Shown: positions 9,466 through 22,664 of the stretch, one piece after another | How positions within the stretch are numbered: position 1 is the stretch's first letter | Layout: every line of letters begins with the position of its first letter | Source: Stratiolaelaps scimitus | Lineage: Eukaryota; Arthropoda; Arachnida; Mesostigmata; Laelapidae | NCBI GenBank assembly: GCA_019614645.1 | Contig: JABWDB010000035.1 | Span: forward strand, 3,162,001-3,226,000 | Length of the DNA: 64,000 nt | Reading direction: 5' to 3' | Notes under the pieces: model-generated | Database searches by the model: none | What the model saw: the letters and a program-made list of their open reading frames with translations, nothing else | Told to the model about the DNA's origin: nothing | Translations under genes and position numbers: made by a program

Positions 9466-10830
9466 TACTTACGCAAACTAAGGGAGTAGAAACAAATATA
9501 ATACTAAAGTGACCCACAGATATCAGACTCCAAATTATACGGCGAAGGTAGGAAAGATTAGTTGGCACTAAACATAATAAACGCCGCCAAGCACAGCAGT
9601 AACGCTATTTCCTGCCCGAGGAGTGCGAGTCGCCTCGTCAACATTAGGTTTCCCTGTTTTAGCTCTCAGGAAACTAAAATAGTCACTTCCTTGCAGCAGC
9701 AGCATCCTACAAATTAAAAGTGGACAGAAGAGCAGTTGTACTTCTATAGATAAACCAATGGAAGAAGAAGACTAAGGAAAAGAAAATTTCCCCCTCTCAA
9801 AAAAAAAAAAATAAACTAATGTCTTTGCAACTCAAAACTGCTGCCCCGACCTATTCCCCTGCCAATGAGCTACATGATTCTGGTGCTAACGTAATGATGA
9901 TAAAGTGTTGTCGAACCATGCATTAGCATAGCAATGAAGGGTGTCCAGTGTAGTTGTTTGGAGATGGATTCAAAATTTCTTTTAATTTTAGAATTAACAT
10001 TTGTTTGAATTACGCTTGCGTCCGCAACAAAGTAAGCCATATAAATAATGTCGATATCTCAGCAAGTGTCAGTATGTCTCAGCAACATAAATAAATACTA
10101 TAGATTAGATTAGTGATAAAGAAAAAAGCATCTGATTACCACAACCAAATTAACAAACTTCAAGAGAAATCTATGAAACGAATAAGGTCCGCAAAGATAT
10201 TTCATTAAAAGTAAAAAGCAAAATATGAGTGCACGACTAGACAACGAAAACGATAACAATATATATTATAGAGTGATACTGAAAGTATGTAAAACTCAGA
10301 AGTAAAATGGTTGCCGAGAGCACATGAATAAAAGAGTCATATAACACAGATTTCTATTGCTCTATTGTAGTCATAATCAGTTGCACAAAAGCCTCGTATT
10401 CTTATTTGATTTTTTTCCGACTGCAGGCACTGGGGCCTAGAAGGCAGTGGGTTGGGTGGTGAATGTGATATTTGATCAGAAACTGCTTATTCACTTATCA
10501 AAGACACGTGTGGAATATACGATAACAGTGCAGAATTGCGATACAAGGGGGTACTTAGGGACTTGGCAAAATATCGTGGTGCGGAGCAAAAAATGATATG
10601 GGAAATGGAGGAGTCCATCTGGAAAGTATTTGTCCACTGCGGAACTTGGAGATTTTGAGTCCATCTCCGAAGAACTGAAGGGGACACGTTGTAATTGCCG
10701 TCTTGCCAATTAAGCACGGTTTGCTTAGCATAAAAATCAGCTGCTGAAACATTGGTCTATCTTTACAGGTATGACTGCTTACCTGTCTGCTTCGAATTTG
10801 TAAGATGTTCCTTCGAGGAAGTGACCCTAG
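9466..10830. other. No gene found
   Basis: Contains an A-rich run near 9800 and short overlapping frames on the minus strand near 10487-10752 that overlap in several frames and look accidental. Confidence 0.45.
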
Positions 10831-10975
10831 GTAGAAGTAAAGGTTTATTGGTTTATTAAAGGAACTGCAATTTTTACACTGCTAAGGTTCTCTTGCATGT
10901 TACGTCGAGGGACTCCAACCTGCCTCACAGTGAAACCTAGTGCGGATGGGTGATTCGCACCACCCGGGAGCAAAA
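10831..10975 (-). mobile_element. tRNA-derived SINE with LINE-type 3' tail, copy 1
   Basis: On the minus strand a B-box-like AGGTTGGAGTCCC (about 10909-10921) is followed by a tail reading AGAACCTTAGC, then TGTAAAAATTGCAGTTCC, then TTTAATAAACC, and ends in a CCTTTA-rich repeat. The tail matches the 3' end of LINE copy A (545-602) most closely. No protein is encoded. Such elements are transcribed by RNA polymerase III and mobilised by the LINE whose 3' end they carry. The A-box and the exact 5' end are unclear. Confidence 0.7.
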
Positions 10976-11129
10976 CAGCGTTCATTAGTGCCAACTAATA
11001 TACCCTAGCTTTGCTGTGTACGTTGTAGTCGATATCCATGGGTTACTTTAGTGTTTGTTTCTGCCTCCTCAGTTTGCCCTTAAGGATGCTGCTGATCTTG
11101 CGAACTCTACGCATCTGCACATCACACAC

Positions 11130-11136
<7 letters not shown>

Positions 11137-11165
<29 letters not shown>

Positions 11166-11186
11166 CATATATAGAATGAGGCGCGC

Positions 11187-11219
<33 letters not shown>
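11137..11219. repeat. Two (TA)n runs
   Basis: TA runs at about 11137-11160 and 11191-11219, separated by about 30 bases. Open frames predicted through them are low-complexity artefacts. Confidence 0.95.
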
Positions 11220-11221
<2 letters not shown>

Positions 11222-14200
11222 GGGACATAATTCTCCTCTACTGGTTCCTGTTTCCGTGAAAGCGGACCCGTCAACACGAACATGAATACGCGCAAAAAAG
11301 TGGGATACTGTGTATTTCATACCATTTTCAAAATCGGCTTCTTTCGCACAAAGTGAGCTGTTAGATATGAACTTAGCTAGAGGTGAAAGTCTCTCTCAAA
11401 TAGATGGTGCTGGTCCGGAAGCTCAAACTGAGCTCGAGGCACGTTTGCTACAGGTGATTGAACCGAAATCATGGAACATATATATGATTTAGGAGGGATA
11501 ACGTGTTCCTAGAACGAGCAAGCCAGAATTATTCTTCCTCTAATCTCGAACTTCGTCGATATGTCGCACCCAATTTACTACAGCAACGGCAATTTCAACG
11601 AAATCTACCTAGATCACGTGGTATATTTATAGTCCGTCTGATGGTTGATCTCGAAATTAGATTCGTTAAGAAATGCGCACCAGATGAGAGCTGAACGAGT
11701 CATGATGAACTTAGAGGAACGTCAGAGGATCGTGAGCTATAACAGATGTGTATATGTTTGCACCAGCGATATATTTTGCAGTCGATGTCGGAGGACTGAC
11801 CTCCACTAATAATTCAATGACTGACTGACAACATCGGTGCGAGAACTCGAAAATGTAGATTGAACGTAAAAAGTTCTATTTTTCGGTGACATTTTACCAT
11901 TACACTCTTTAAGATTCGCCTTTACATCTGGCCAGATTCATGTGCTCTAGGCATTTATAGGGGTGCCTGTCATCTCTTTATGCATGCACATACAGAATAC
12001 GTAACACTGAGTAGATTTATTCTGTTGGAGCCGGGAGGGCTCAGCCGAGGCTGCAAAAAATTTTGCAGATTTTTCTCAGAGTCGGACTCAAATAGACGAT
12101 GCACACATGCACGTACGTTCCGAGGCATGATTGGATACTCTTCACTGTATTTAGCCATTTTGCTGATGAGGGGCTATACGTGAGTACAACGAATTACCTT
12201 ACAACTTGGATCCGAATGCGGAAGCCCAGGTCACGCTCTGCTACAGGCGGCGAACCCGACAAGAGGATGGACCAGGGATGGACAACTGATGATTGACTGA
12301 GCATCATCATCACCAGCCTCCGGCGAACCTGGTTCGTAGCGACTTTAATTCAGTCCCAAAGCAGGCCCAAGTCCTTACGAGGCCCAATGACTAAATATCA
12401 AATGGTGGACTTCTGCTTTCAACCTCTGACACGGAAGATAGAAGCTCAACTTATATGGGGGCTGACCCTATTATATTTAATAAGGTCCCCTAGTGTTTTT
12501 ATCAGGCTTCCAAGATCTCTCCCCTTTCTATGCTCCTCAGCGAGGGTACAACAGTTTTTGAAATCGATACGTCATATTCAGACAGTTTCGTACGCTGATC
12601 TCTCGTAGCAGAGACGATTCGCAAATCGATCCTGAACTTGAAACAATGTAGTTGATGCATGATCAATTCGGTCGACTGTTCAACACCATTGAATACTATT
12701 GTAGTAACATGGTGCGTTCGTATCGTGACGATTGGGCGATGTGTTCAGTGCGAAGTTAGTGTATTTCTAGACATAATAACAACTCGATTTGGAAATTTTC
12801 CGATTACTAGTAGTACAACGTGAGACGTTTTCGACAGAGTCAAGCTGTCTTCCTATTTCCTATTTTCAGCCGTGATCTAGCTTAGACTTGGGAGACAAGC
12901 TGTGAGGATGTCGATGCATTTGCTCGCGAGCTCCTCTCGGCAACTTCAGACGAGATAATTAACTCAGGTGAAATCTAGCCAGCGGGTCGGAAAACGTCTT
13001 CGCTGATAGCAGATTGTCTCTCAGGTGACGAGGTAAGGGTGGGGGACGGCCGGTAATATTTATTATGAACGAGGATGAACATTCTGCTTGGACTTTGATT
13101 GTCTTTGTTGAATGCTTGTATAATTTCTACATTAGTGCCCGTCGAGTGGGCAAGCTCGTCGCTCGAACTTCTATATCGTTGCTGGACTATTCTCTCGACA
13201 GTGAGATAGCGAGGAAGAGATTGGTGCCATTGTCGACTCGCGAATAGACCCACCTCAGACGAACCTCGATGGATTTTACTCCCGCACGCGAGTCATCGAG
13301 TAATCTTCTCACTTTCGGTTGTATGTTTGACTGGAGTTAGGGCAATCTGCGTCATACAGAGCTCAATACAGAAAGAAGACAGATGGCCGACAACGAACGG
13401 AACACGTTTGGTGCGGCAACATTCGAGTTCAAAAAAAATGAAAATGAAATGAAAATATTTTCATTTTCTTAACGAATTTTACTTTTATCGGAACACTGCA
13501 TACTATGAAGAAATCAAGAAGGGAGGTATCATATCTCATTTTGATGTGTTATTTCTACCGGAAATCGCTGCGAAATCGTTATAGCTATGTGCCGTTACGA
13601 AAATACGAGGTAATACTAATACTAATAAAGACGGTAATACTTAAATCGAATTTTTATTAGATGGTCAACGCTGGCAATGTCATATTATAATTTCGCAAGT
13701 GCGCGCTCGTGGTGGGTAGTAAGAAATAGCTCGATTTGATGTCAGATTTGTATTGGTACCGCGATATACTAAATAGATGTTCATGTTAGATATCTCCATA
13801 GTCATTTGCCTCCATGGAGATAATTGCCAGTTATTGGTTACCGCAAAGTGTGTATGAGGTATTAACCACAATCTCATTCTTGATATGGAAATGTAACGCT
13901 TGCATAGACCGAGTTGCACCATTCCATGATTACGGCATCAGAACCTGATTTTCGAGGGATCTTGGGGCATCTTGAATCGACTGACTTCAAAGGTGCATCA
14001 ATTCTCAGCTGTATGAACCAAACAGGCGCTTAGTGTCGTTGCATGCACTGTATGTGTAGTTGTATGCTAACGATTCGGGTACAAAGTAGAATGCTACTTA
14101 AAAGGTGCAACTGAGCTCTTCGTTCTCGGTGGATCGAGCTACATATATACATAAACGATATATGTTATTTTCCACGTACACGCGAAGCCATATTCCTTAT

Positions 14201-14721
14201 CATTCACCTATGGCTTACCCGTCCAGATGTCACTGATCCTCACTCGCCGTTTGGTGTCATTCGACCATGTTACATTAGTAATCTCTTGATATGAAATCAG
14301 TTTATCTCAGGTTGAATGCGAAAAACAACGGGCCAGAGAAAGAACGCGAGAGGTCGTTTCTGGTTAATGCAATAAGGCATTGTATCGAATAAATCCTTCT
14401 CCTCTGAAGATCTTTGTGTATAAATCGAATAGACCAATGCGCATTAGCGCGGATTCGCTGTGCCTCGGCAAGCGAAACAGAACGAAACGGTGCAGCAGCT
14501 CGAAAGGTTCTGTCAGAAAGGTCCCAGACAAGAGTTAGTCAACTTGATTTGCGAAACCCTTTGGGCTATTTTATGAGAACTACATATATGTGAGACTGTC
14601 GGAAAATAGATGAACGGGGGGAATCGAATGCGGCTTTGAAAGAAAGCTGCTGACACCCGTACGACACAACCAGAGGGAATCGGCGTAAAACAACCCAAGG
14701 ACGTCCAGGTAAGCAAACCAG
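11220..14721. other. No gene found
   Basis: No frame longer than about 90 codons and no family resemblance. An A/T-rich inverted patch lies near 13433-13469 and a weak TAATAC repeat near 13610-13640. Confidence 0.4.
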
Positions 14722-14767
14722 TGGGAGTTGTTGCAAGCAAAAAGTTTTTTGCTTGCAACAGCTCCCA
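14722..14767 (+). repeat. Short perfect hairpin followed by a T run
   Basis: 21-base arms (14722-14742 and 14747-14767) with a 4-base loop and one G-U position in the plus sense. A run of about 14 T starts about 20 bases downstream (near 14787). I see no A/B box upstream, so pol III transcription is not supported. Confidence 0.85.
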
Positions 14768-14789
14768 TCGACGTTGATGGCACCTGTTT

Positions 14790-17700
14790 TTTTTTTTTTC
14801 TTAAGAGGTTGAAGGATAAAAATCTTCAGAAAGACACCACAGCTTCACGTCTTAGGTATTCGCTGTGATAGTGCCGGATTTTTACCGGCTAAAAATCCTC
14901 GAACCTATAACTTGGGTCAGGTGCCTGGAACTGTTTTTTATAATACTTCGGGCACAAGACTTGCAGGGACCATCAGTAGTAGCCATCAGTAGGCTGACGA
15001 GTGGTGTGTAACCATCCGTCTACCCTAGGCTACCTTTGTCCTATCCCAGGTTCATCCTCTGGTTGGCGACGTCGCCTTGCGGTCTCGCAGGGTCTCTACT
15101 CCCGCGTGTGCCTCTAAGCCGGCCGAGCTCGCTCTTCTTTTGGAGGACTGTCTGGATTACCGATGAGCCGATGTCCCATCCCGACGTGGACTCCGTCATA
15201 AACAGATGATGGCACCTGCTGACTTGGTGGGGAACAACTTGAATAGATTGCGGCGCGCATGAAGTAAGAAATGATGTTTCATATATTTTTGTTTGCCGTG
15301 GAGAAGTTGTCACACAGTTATGTCCATGAGTGTATACGCTATCAGCTGGCACTTAGGAAAAAATTCAACATTTAAGAAGAATTACTTAACGTCAACTGAG
15401 ATTCGAATATGGTATCTCAAGGTTGTGCGTATGTCGCCGCGTCGAGCCTCATTCCGTGCCAGTCGGTCAGAGTTGTGGAATTGTTGTATACCAACTTATA
15501 TGGCCATGTATATTGCCGACCCAAGTTAGCAGTGGAAACTCGCAGCACCTACAGATGCAGCTGCAATCGCTCAGCCCCCGTTGGCGTACAGCAAATATCA
15601 TTTAGAAAATATCTCAAAATGTAATATTTATATTTGTGCATTTTAGCTAACAGCTATAAGTGCTTTATGTTCAGTTCGTATATCTGAAAGGCTTAGGTCA
15701 AGCTCGTCTCTACGGATGTCTTTCTTCCTCAGTTTCAACCAATAACGATGGCGTATACGAAGTAGGCCACGCAGCGTAAATAAATATCCAATTTTTGCGC
15801 CGATTGTCTATGGCTAATACCACGCATCATTTAGCATTGTAAAGGTAACAAAGTTTATTGCACTGTACTTTTATTCTATGCAATATAAAATGAACGGAAA
15901 TATAACAAACAAAAACATAACTATTAGTCACATGAGATTCGTTACGAGATTATAATTTGCGTCACCCTCTGCCTGCCTGTGCCATTTCAAAACAATAATA
16001 GCATTAATCTCTATCATCCGTACGTTTCACGAGCAGAAACGCGCTTGAAACGTTTACCCAGAAAGCTTTCATGATGGTGCAACTTTCGCGTTATAATAAT
16101 TAGCCATACCGATCTGAATAAATCTGATCGGATCAGCGTTCTATGCTCAAAAACGAAGAGTATAATAATAATAATAAAAATGCTCCCCTAATAAGCGTAG
16201 TTGGCTGAGAGTCGTCATTCGATAATCACTTGATCGACCATCGGCTCCCGAATGATTCGTGCAGCGCTGTTTCGTCAACACCGTTCGCTTATTATCTCTC
16301 TCTATCTCTGTCTTCATGTTCTTAATGATTGTGATGTCGAGATTTTTTAGATCGCGACGGGAGAACGCACTATTGGATGTTAGCTCTAAACTATTTACGA
16401 CCTCATACCCAGTGTCATCTATTAAATTTCTTTGGTTTCACAACGATACGTGGCGGCTTAACGACAATGGTTATGTGGGCACAGCCCATGGTCTGTCCAC
16501 GTATCCTGAACGAACGCTGGTTGTAGGAGGCATTCATTTTAATGTTTAAAATGGCACGTGCTCGCCTACGCTAGTTATTTGACGGCAGAGTTACCCTATT
16601 GAGTTCGAGCCTCTGAATCGACTATCTCTCGGTGTGTCCGCCAAAGCACCGACCTTAATTATTTGCGCATCAGGATTAGGCTCAAGGGTATCATTGCCAA
16701 CGGAGTTGGCAATGTTTAGTTGACGCTTTTTTTTCTAAGATTAGCTGATATTTCCGAGAGTTCCAGGGCTGACGGGACCACCGTCGCCCTTGCGTGCCAA
16801 AAATCGAATGGATATGGACAACGGGTAAGTATCGTCATCGTAGTTCCTGGCTGCTTTTACCCCGGATTTGAAGGAAGTGTCACTATAGACTAGACCGGCG
16901 TTACTGTAGCGATATCGAAACAACGCCGCTCGTCACGAGGCTTCCTCGGACAACATTGAATTTTGGTAAACAAGGCGGTATCGCGCGTTTGGCTATGGCG
17001 GGGGGCAGAGCGAGTGATCCCTTTGGAGCAAAACCAGCCATTTTATAGGGCGGATCCGTGGCTGGCACCCGGAGTTGTATACCTCATCGTACGAAGTGCA
17101 GCTGACGTGACTGCTAACAAATAAACGTGAATAAAATATTATATATAAATAAACGTAACTGTAATGGATTGTCGGTACAAACCGGTGATGAACTGACCGC
17201 CGGTCGACCTTCGGAAGAAGATCTTGATTTATGTTCACCTCACACCTGAAGATTCCTGACGGAACAACATTATGATTGTTCAAATGATGAAAACCCGTCG
17301 AGCGGTTGACTAGTACGCATCTGCGATGCATGATCTAGGGCGTATCGTTCAACTGAGTGACGGCAACACCGGCCGCTATGTTCCCATTTGACACGCGATG
17401 GTGCATATTTAATTTTTGCAATAACAGACCGACCGAGTCATAGTTACCCGGTGTGAAGGCACCTGCATCATTCCAGGTTCAGTCGTTGTGGCCAGTTGTC
17501 GAAGCGGTGCAGTGGAGCCCGATCTCCATGATACGATTCGGTATTATAGAAACAGAAGAGAGCACATCGAAATAGCTCACAAACTTGGTTTGATTTGGAA
17601 CGCATCCACGTGCTCACAGCAATCCGATCGAGGTCGCAGATAAGTCTCTTGAGATCACTTGGCTGCAGGTGAGGCAGAGCTAACGCGGTCAATTTCAATA

Positions 17701-20423
17701 GTTGCTGTGTACGACGCCCCCTTAGATTCGAAAGCTATTATTTTATTTTTCCATTTACTTGTGATATATTTTTTTACGCAGCCTGTGCCTCGTTTAAGTA
17801 CTCATTTAAGTAACTGGTAAAATCAATGCAGATCGAGAATTCGATTAAGAAAATAAAATATTCAGAGATTCGTTTTTCTTGAGAGAGAGAGAAATTTTCT
17901 TCAAACACACGGACACCACCAGAGACACCTTCCAATCTCCGTGAAAGTGGGCCGAGCCAGTGCGGAGGTTGACGTGGATGACAAAACGCCTCTGTCTGCT
18001 GAGAGTCTATCTCTTCCTTAGATTCGTTTGAAAAGAGGCAAGTGACGCATTTTAATCGCCCACAAGCTATACGATGCCGTCTGCTTGAACGCTGACTCGT
18101 ACACCTTAGTTTTGAATAGCGATACTGTACTATAGGAGTAAACGCGACCAACATTTTTCCAAATCTGTACAAGAATGAACTATAAATAAAGGTGGTTCAT
18201 CGACTGTCGCTTCTTGTCGGAGGAGGCGAAGAACGATGCTAAATTGGTATACGTTATTCGTGTATGATGCCTGCATTGTCTACAGAGGATATGAATTGTT
18301 TGCTACAATAAGTGCACTAGAAAATTCCCTAACGGTCGGACATACGTCTTCATATTATTCTGCCCGTGTTGAAAATTGAATACAAATGGGGGGGGACTAG
18401 ATATATTCCGTTTATTTTTCTAATCTTCTGTAAATATATATATATACTATTTATATATATATCTAAATATATATATGTATATTTTTTTCAACAGTAGAGT
18501 ATCTCCAACGAGCAAAGACCGTAGAGGCATATTCTTTTTTCAATAGTCCCGAAGGCCTACGGTCGTCCAGGCCTCTAAATAGTCCATTCGCAGAGGTTCA
18601 ACTTACTTCGTTTGGGCTTTTTTCAACGAGATGATCAATATTAGAAATTCGCTCCGGCGTGAGGAGCTTAGAGGATTATCTGTCATGGGGCGTTCTAATT
18701 CAGCGAGCTTACGTCTCTCTTTGAAGAAACCAAGCGTAGAGTACTCACAGACACAAATCAGACAATAGAGTACCTGCGTCTCTGGGTTTTGTATGCAACC
18801 GCCGTAGAGAACGATCCAGAGCCAATTTCGCCACTTGGTTTAAAATATTGGTCTTTTTCAAACGAGTGAACTGTATCGAACGCGCCGTCATAACACGACT
18901 GCGTTTACCGATTCGGTAGACTTCACGCGCTGCTACTCTGGTCGTAACAACTGCTCTGTTGGTAAGCGTGAAGAACGACCACAACGTAATTACCAGCCTA
19001 GCTCTCTTTTGTTTCAGTGAGTGAGATTAATATATTCGATCATTTCCCAGTGCGTGCGGATCCAGTGAAGATTATTCAAACTCTAAGAACCTATTTTGCG
19101 CCCAAATGGCAAGCTAAGCCAGATATTTAAACAGAAGTCGTCTATAAACGGATCATTGTCGCGGTAATGATCGGCCGTTACGGTACGGCTTCATGACATT
19201 AGATGATAATCCAGCCCAAAACATAACGGTTCGACAAAAATAACATGGGAAAGGCATCTGATGAATGACTTCCGCATCCGGTGAACGACACAAATCTCAA
19301 CAGACTAGACACGCACCGATAATATTATAGATGTCCTTGACATTTATTATAGTTACATGGTGTCTGGTTGCGTATAAATTAAGCAGAGGTGTTACAAAAA
19401 GTTTGCGAGTTAGACAGGAGGCGAAAGCTAATCGGCCCCAGATATTAATTAAGGAGAATCACTTTTAGCGTACCCGTGAACCGGTTGTTTTTTTGCGTAC
19501 GCCTTGTCAAAAAGATCTTTGAGGATGGGTCGATCGGGGCAATTGACACTTGTAATTAATTTCTAGAAAATAGACCAGGCCTGATTCCAAGAAAAGTTTA
19601 TTCAAATATAGCCATAAAAATGCCTGCAGTTCCAGAGACTCGTATAGCTTTCATATGAATATCACTTCTATATGTAAATATTGGCAAGACTAGCAACCAC
19701 ACAGCCTGCACGTGTGAACCCGTCTCTCAGTGTTGAATAAACCACAAAATTGAGACAATGGCCTCCAAAGGATACATATCAAATATTTATCATGTGGCTC
19801 ACACATGGCGCGACTTAGATCAATGCATCTTCTTCTATGTATATGACCATCTACTATCCATGACTTGCATAATAACGTACGAATTCAAGTAACTTTTTTA
19901 GCGGTTCTCTGCCGAATTTCTTTCATAAAATCTTTCTCATCTCAAGCTGTCCTCTATTGCGATTCACGTAGTATCGCCCGTTCGTGCCCTAGACTTACAG
20001 TCTCCTATCAAAGCGGATAGGATCATTTCACCAGCTGTTGGCTCTGCTAAATAGTTCGTGTAATAATTCGCCGAAGATTAGAAGCCAGTTTTCTGGGCGC
20101 TTAGAAAAATTTATTCAATAATGTATTCTCTTCACTTTGTCGGATCACATTTTCCTGACGATTGCGTAGATCAAGAAAGCTCCTTTCTCCCACAACTGAT
20201 CAAGGTTGTTTTGGTGTTGTCTATGGTTTGGAAGTTCGGGTCCATACACTTGGCAAATCTTGTGAGCTCTTTGTGCAGCGTTAAGTCCTTCTTCGAAATG
20301 GTAAAGCATAATGTACCGATAATGTTCAGAAGTCTCTTCGAGAGGAATATGTTTCACCATAATAACACTGAACGACAATGGCAGAAAGGGCGCCAAACGA
20401 TAGCAGAAAGACCGTTCAATATG
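14790..20423. other. No gene found; small TA-rich patches
   Basis: Includes a GC-richer patch at 15040-15290 and TA-rich sequence at 18430-18485. The longest frame is the minus-strand one of 132 codons at 17774-18172; none has a motif I recognise. The 96-codon frame at 16259-16549 begins with a hydrophobic stretch but has no other support. Confidence 0.4.
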
Positions 20424-21010
20424 TTAGGCTGACCCAAAAAAAACCGAACTCCTATCGTCTTGCGCCGAATTCTCATTCTTGGCCGGTTTGAATTCAAATT
20501 TGGCCGGTAGTGAGTTACAACAATTAGCAAGCAGACGGCGCGAAACCCGCTAGCGTTCGGCTTTCGTTAGGCGTTCGAAATGGCAACCGGCGGACCAGGT
20601 CCCTCATACTTACATTCTCAGAAGGATAGTATCAGGTTTATGTTTCAGAAGAGAAAATATCCAGCTGAAATCCATCGAAAGTTGGTTAGTGGGCACGGCC
20701 AAGCACAGATGTACCATTGGTGTGCGCAGTTTAGGTAAGGCGACTGTAACATTAATGAACATCGAGGGCGCCCACCCCTGCCCGAATCTCGATTCGACGA
20801 ACGGATCGAAATAAGGCACATCGTAGCGATGAAATTACGTCCTGGTTTAAGGCCGACAAGATTGAGCGGTGGCATCACCCCCGCCCCCATTTTCGCGTGT
20901 GACTATGGTTACTTCCATCAATTAAAAAGGGCTATAGATGGCCAAAGGTATGCAAACATCGATTTAAACATCCGAGAAGCCTTAAATAACGAAGTTATAA
21001 ATGGTATAAC
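20424..21010 (+). mobile_element. Internally deleted mariner (family 2), short copy
   Basis: Begins with the mariner-type terminus TTAGGCTGACCC. It then has a leader nearly identical to that of the element at 49895-51225 (shared CCTATCGTCTTGCGCC and AATTCAAATTTGGC). The N-terminal transposase code at 20580 follows, then a jump to the C-terminal code around 20820. About half of the transposase, including the first two catalytic aspartates, is missing. The right terminus is not recognisable and the true end may lie a little beyond 21010. Such deletion derivatives can be moved only by transposase supplied in trans. Confidence 0.88.
20580..21010 (+). pseudogene. Mariner transposase remnant, centre deleted
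   Basis: Starts at ATG 20580 with the same first residues as the 49.9-kb copy (MATGGPGPS), followed by the helix-turn-helix region (FMFQKRKYPAEIHRKLVS) and HRGRPPLPESR. After ERIEI the frame jumps to the region just before the third catalytic residue and continues as CDYGYFHQLKRAI and NNEVIN near the C terminus. A stop interrupts the N-terminal part near 20737. The aspartate of CDYGYF is kept, but the SPDL motif before it is lost. No activity is possible. Confidence 0.85.
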
Positions 21011-22664
21011 GAGTACAGAGCCGAAGCCGTGGCGATGGCGAGCAAAGGCAAACGTTTTTTGGTTTATTAAAGGCATCGCGGTCAACAATATCTTCTTTCT
21101 TCGTCTTTTGATTTGTGTTCAGAAATATGTTCAGCCTCTACCTCAACTTCTACCGAACGCATCGCGTCGAAGAACTGACAATAATGATAATATGAATAAA
21201 CATGCTAGAGGCCTTGTGGTACATTCATATTAACTTCTGACAGGCTCGCGCCACTCGTGAGCAAAGAACTACTCTATTTGGCGCTTATTTTCCTTGAATT
21301 GGCATACGACCAAGCGTTGGGCGTACCTAATATCCGACCGGAAAATACCTAAAAACGGACGACCAACGGGCAAGTGGCCTCGGATTGTCGACATAGCTGT
21401 CGAACGGGTGTACGACATATACACAATAGGACAATGTGAACTGAATTGAATATATTTGCAATGGCACCAGGCCGTGCCGGCTAGGCGAGGTCGGCGGCTT
21501 AACGGTTTTAATCAAGCCTTGGACACTTTAATTTAGCTCGATCGTCGCCACGAATTTGTATTCGGCAACAGGGACGTCACTCAGGAACGCTTGTTCGATA
21601 CATAGACGTATGACGTCACCCAGCATTTACATACATAGGTTTTCTTCGCTAGATAGGCCAGTGAATATCGTTGGCGAGTGTGCGCGGACACGGAAGACGA
21701 GGGGATGGTCGCACGCCATACACGAACGCCATCGCGAAAAATAGGAAGCCTGGATAGCGACAAAGGCAACGAATTTTGTTCGTTATATGCCCTCGCCACC
21801 CCTGCCCCACTATGTCCTGTCGCTGTTCCAAGGAAACACATTTTCGAGCGTTGAAGAGATGGGCTGAATCTCCTATATCGTTGCAGGGCGACACTACGTT
21901 ACAACGTTATCACAATGTTACACAACGAGTTTGAGAGGACGAACCCGAAAGAGTGCAGTGGCCATCAGCAGATTGGACCGTTTAGAATAATTGCTTTTAG
22001 CAGAAGGAGAGATAGCTGAAGACAGGAGGGGGAATTTCGTTTGCGGATCAAGTTGTATATAGGCTGCGATATTGATGGGGAGTATATATACATGTATATG
22101 TATATACACTCTTTATTTAACGCAAAACCACATACAGGGTCACGCGACGAGCGTTGCCAGCAACGTCCTCTCGGTCTAGTAGAGGGGAGCTGTTTTCGGT
22201 GAATTCAAAACACGCGAAACTACAGAGCCGTGACAACTAGGGCACCCCAGATTCTGCCTGGAATGATCTCAGTTTTCTACAAACCATTCAGCTTCTTCAG
22301 TGATGTCACTATTAACATACCTAATGCTGCCACACTCCGTAAATGATTTCGTTTTAGGGGCAGAGGTGAAATTAGAGGCGATTTGATTCTACTGGAGATC
22401 TTCGCAGAGTGGTTCACCCATTACCACTGATATTGATTGCTGGTGCTATGCGAAATTTATCGCGTTGGACACCTATATCTATCAGAGGTTTTCATAACTT
22501 CATAAAGATGTCTGCTAGTATTTTGTTCGTTAAAGATGCCCTTAAAGCTCGACGATTTTTGCCTTAAATGATTTCCTCGTCGCTATTTTGTCGCTCGGAT
22601 TCGAATCAAAAGTAGACTGTTGGTACTCTGTTGAAAAATAGCCTCTTCCTCTGCGTTTGTTGTG
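21011..22664. other. No gene found
   Basis: Short frames only. TA/palindromic patch at 22082-22110. Nothing recognised. Confidence 0.4.

Noticed and set aside
16259..16549. Small secreted or membrane protein of 96 residues
   Set aside because: A hydrophobic N-terminal stretch alone is not enough; no homology, splice context or conservation can be shown.
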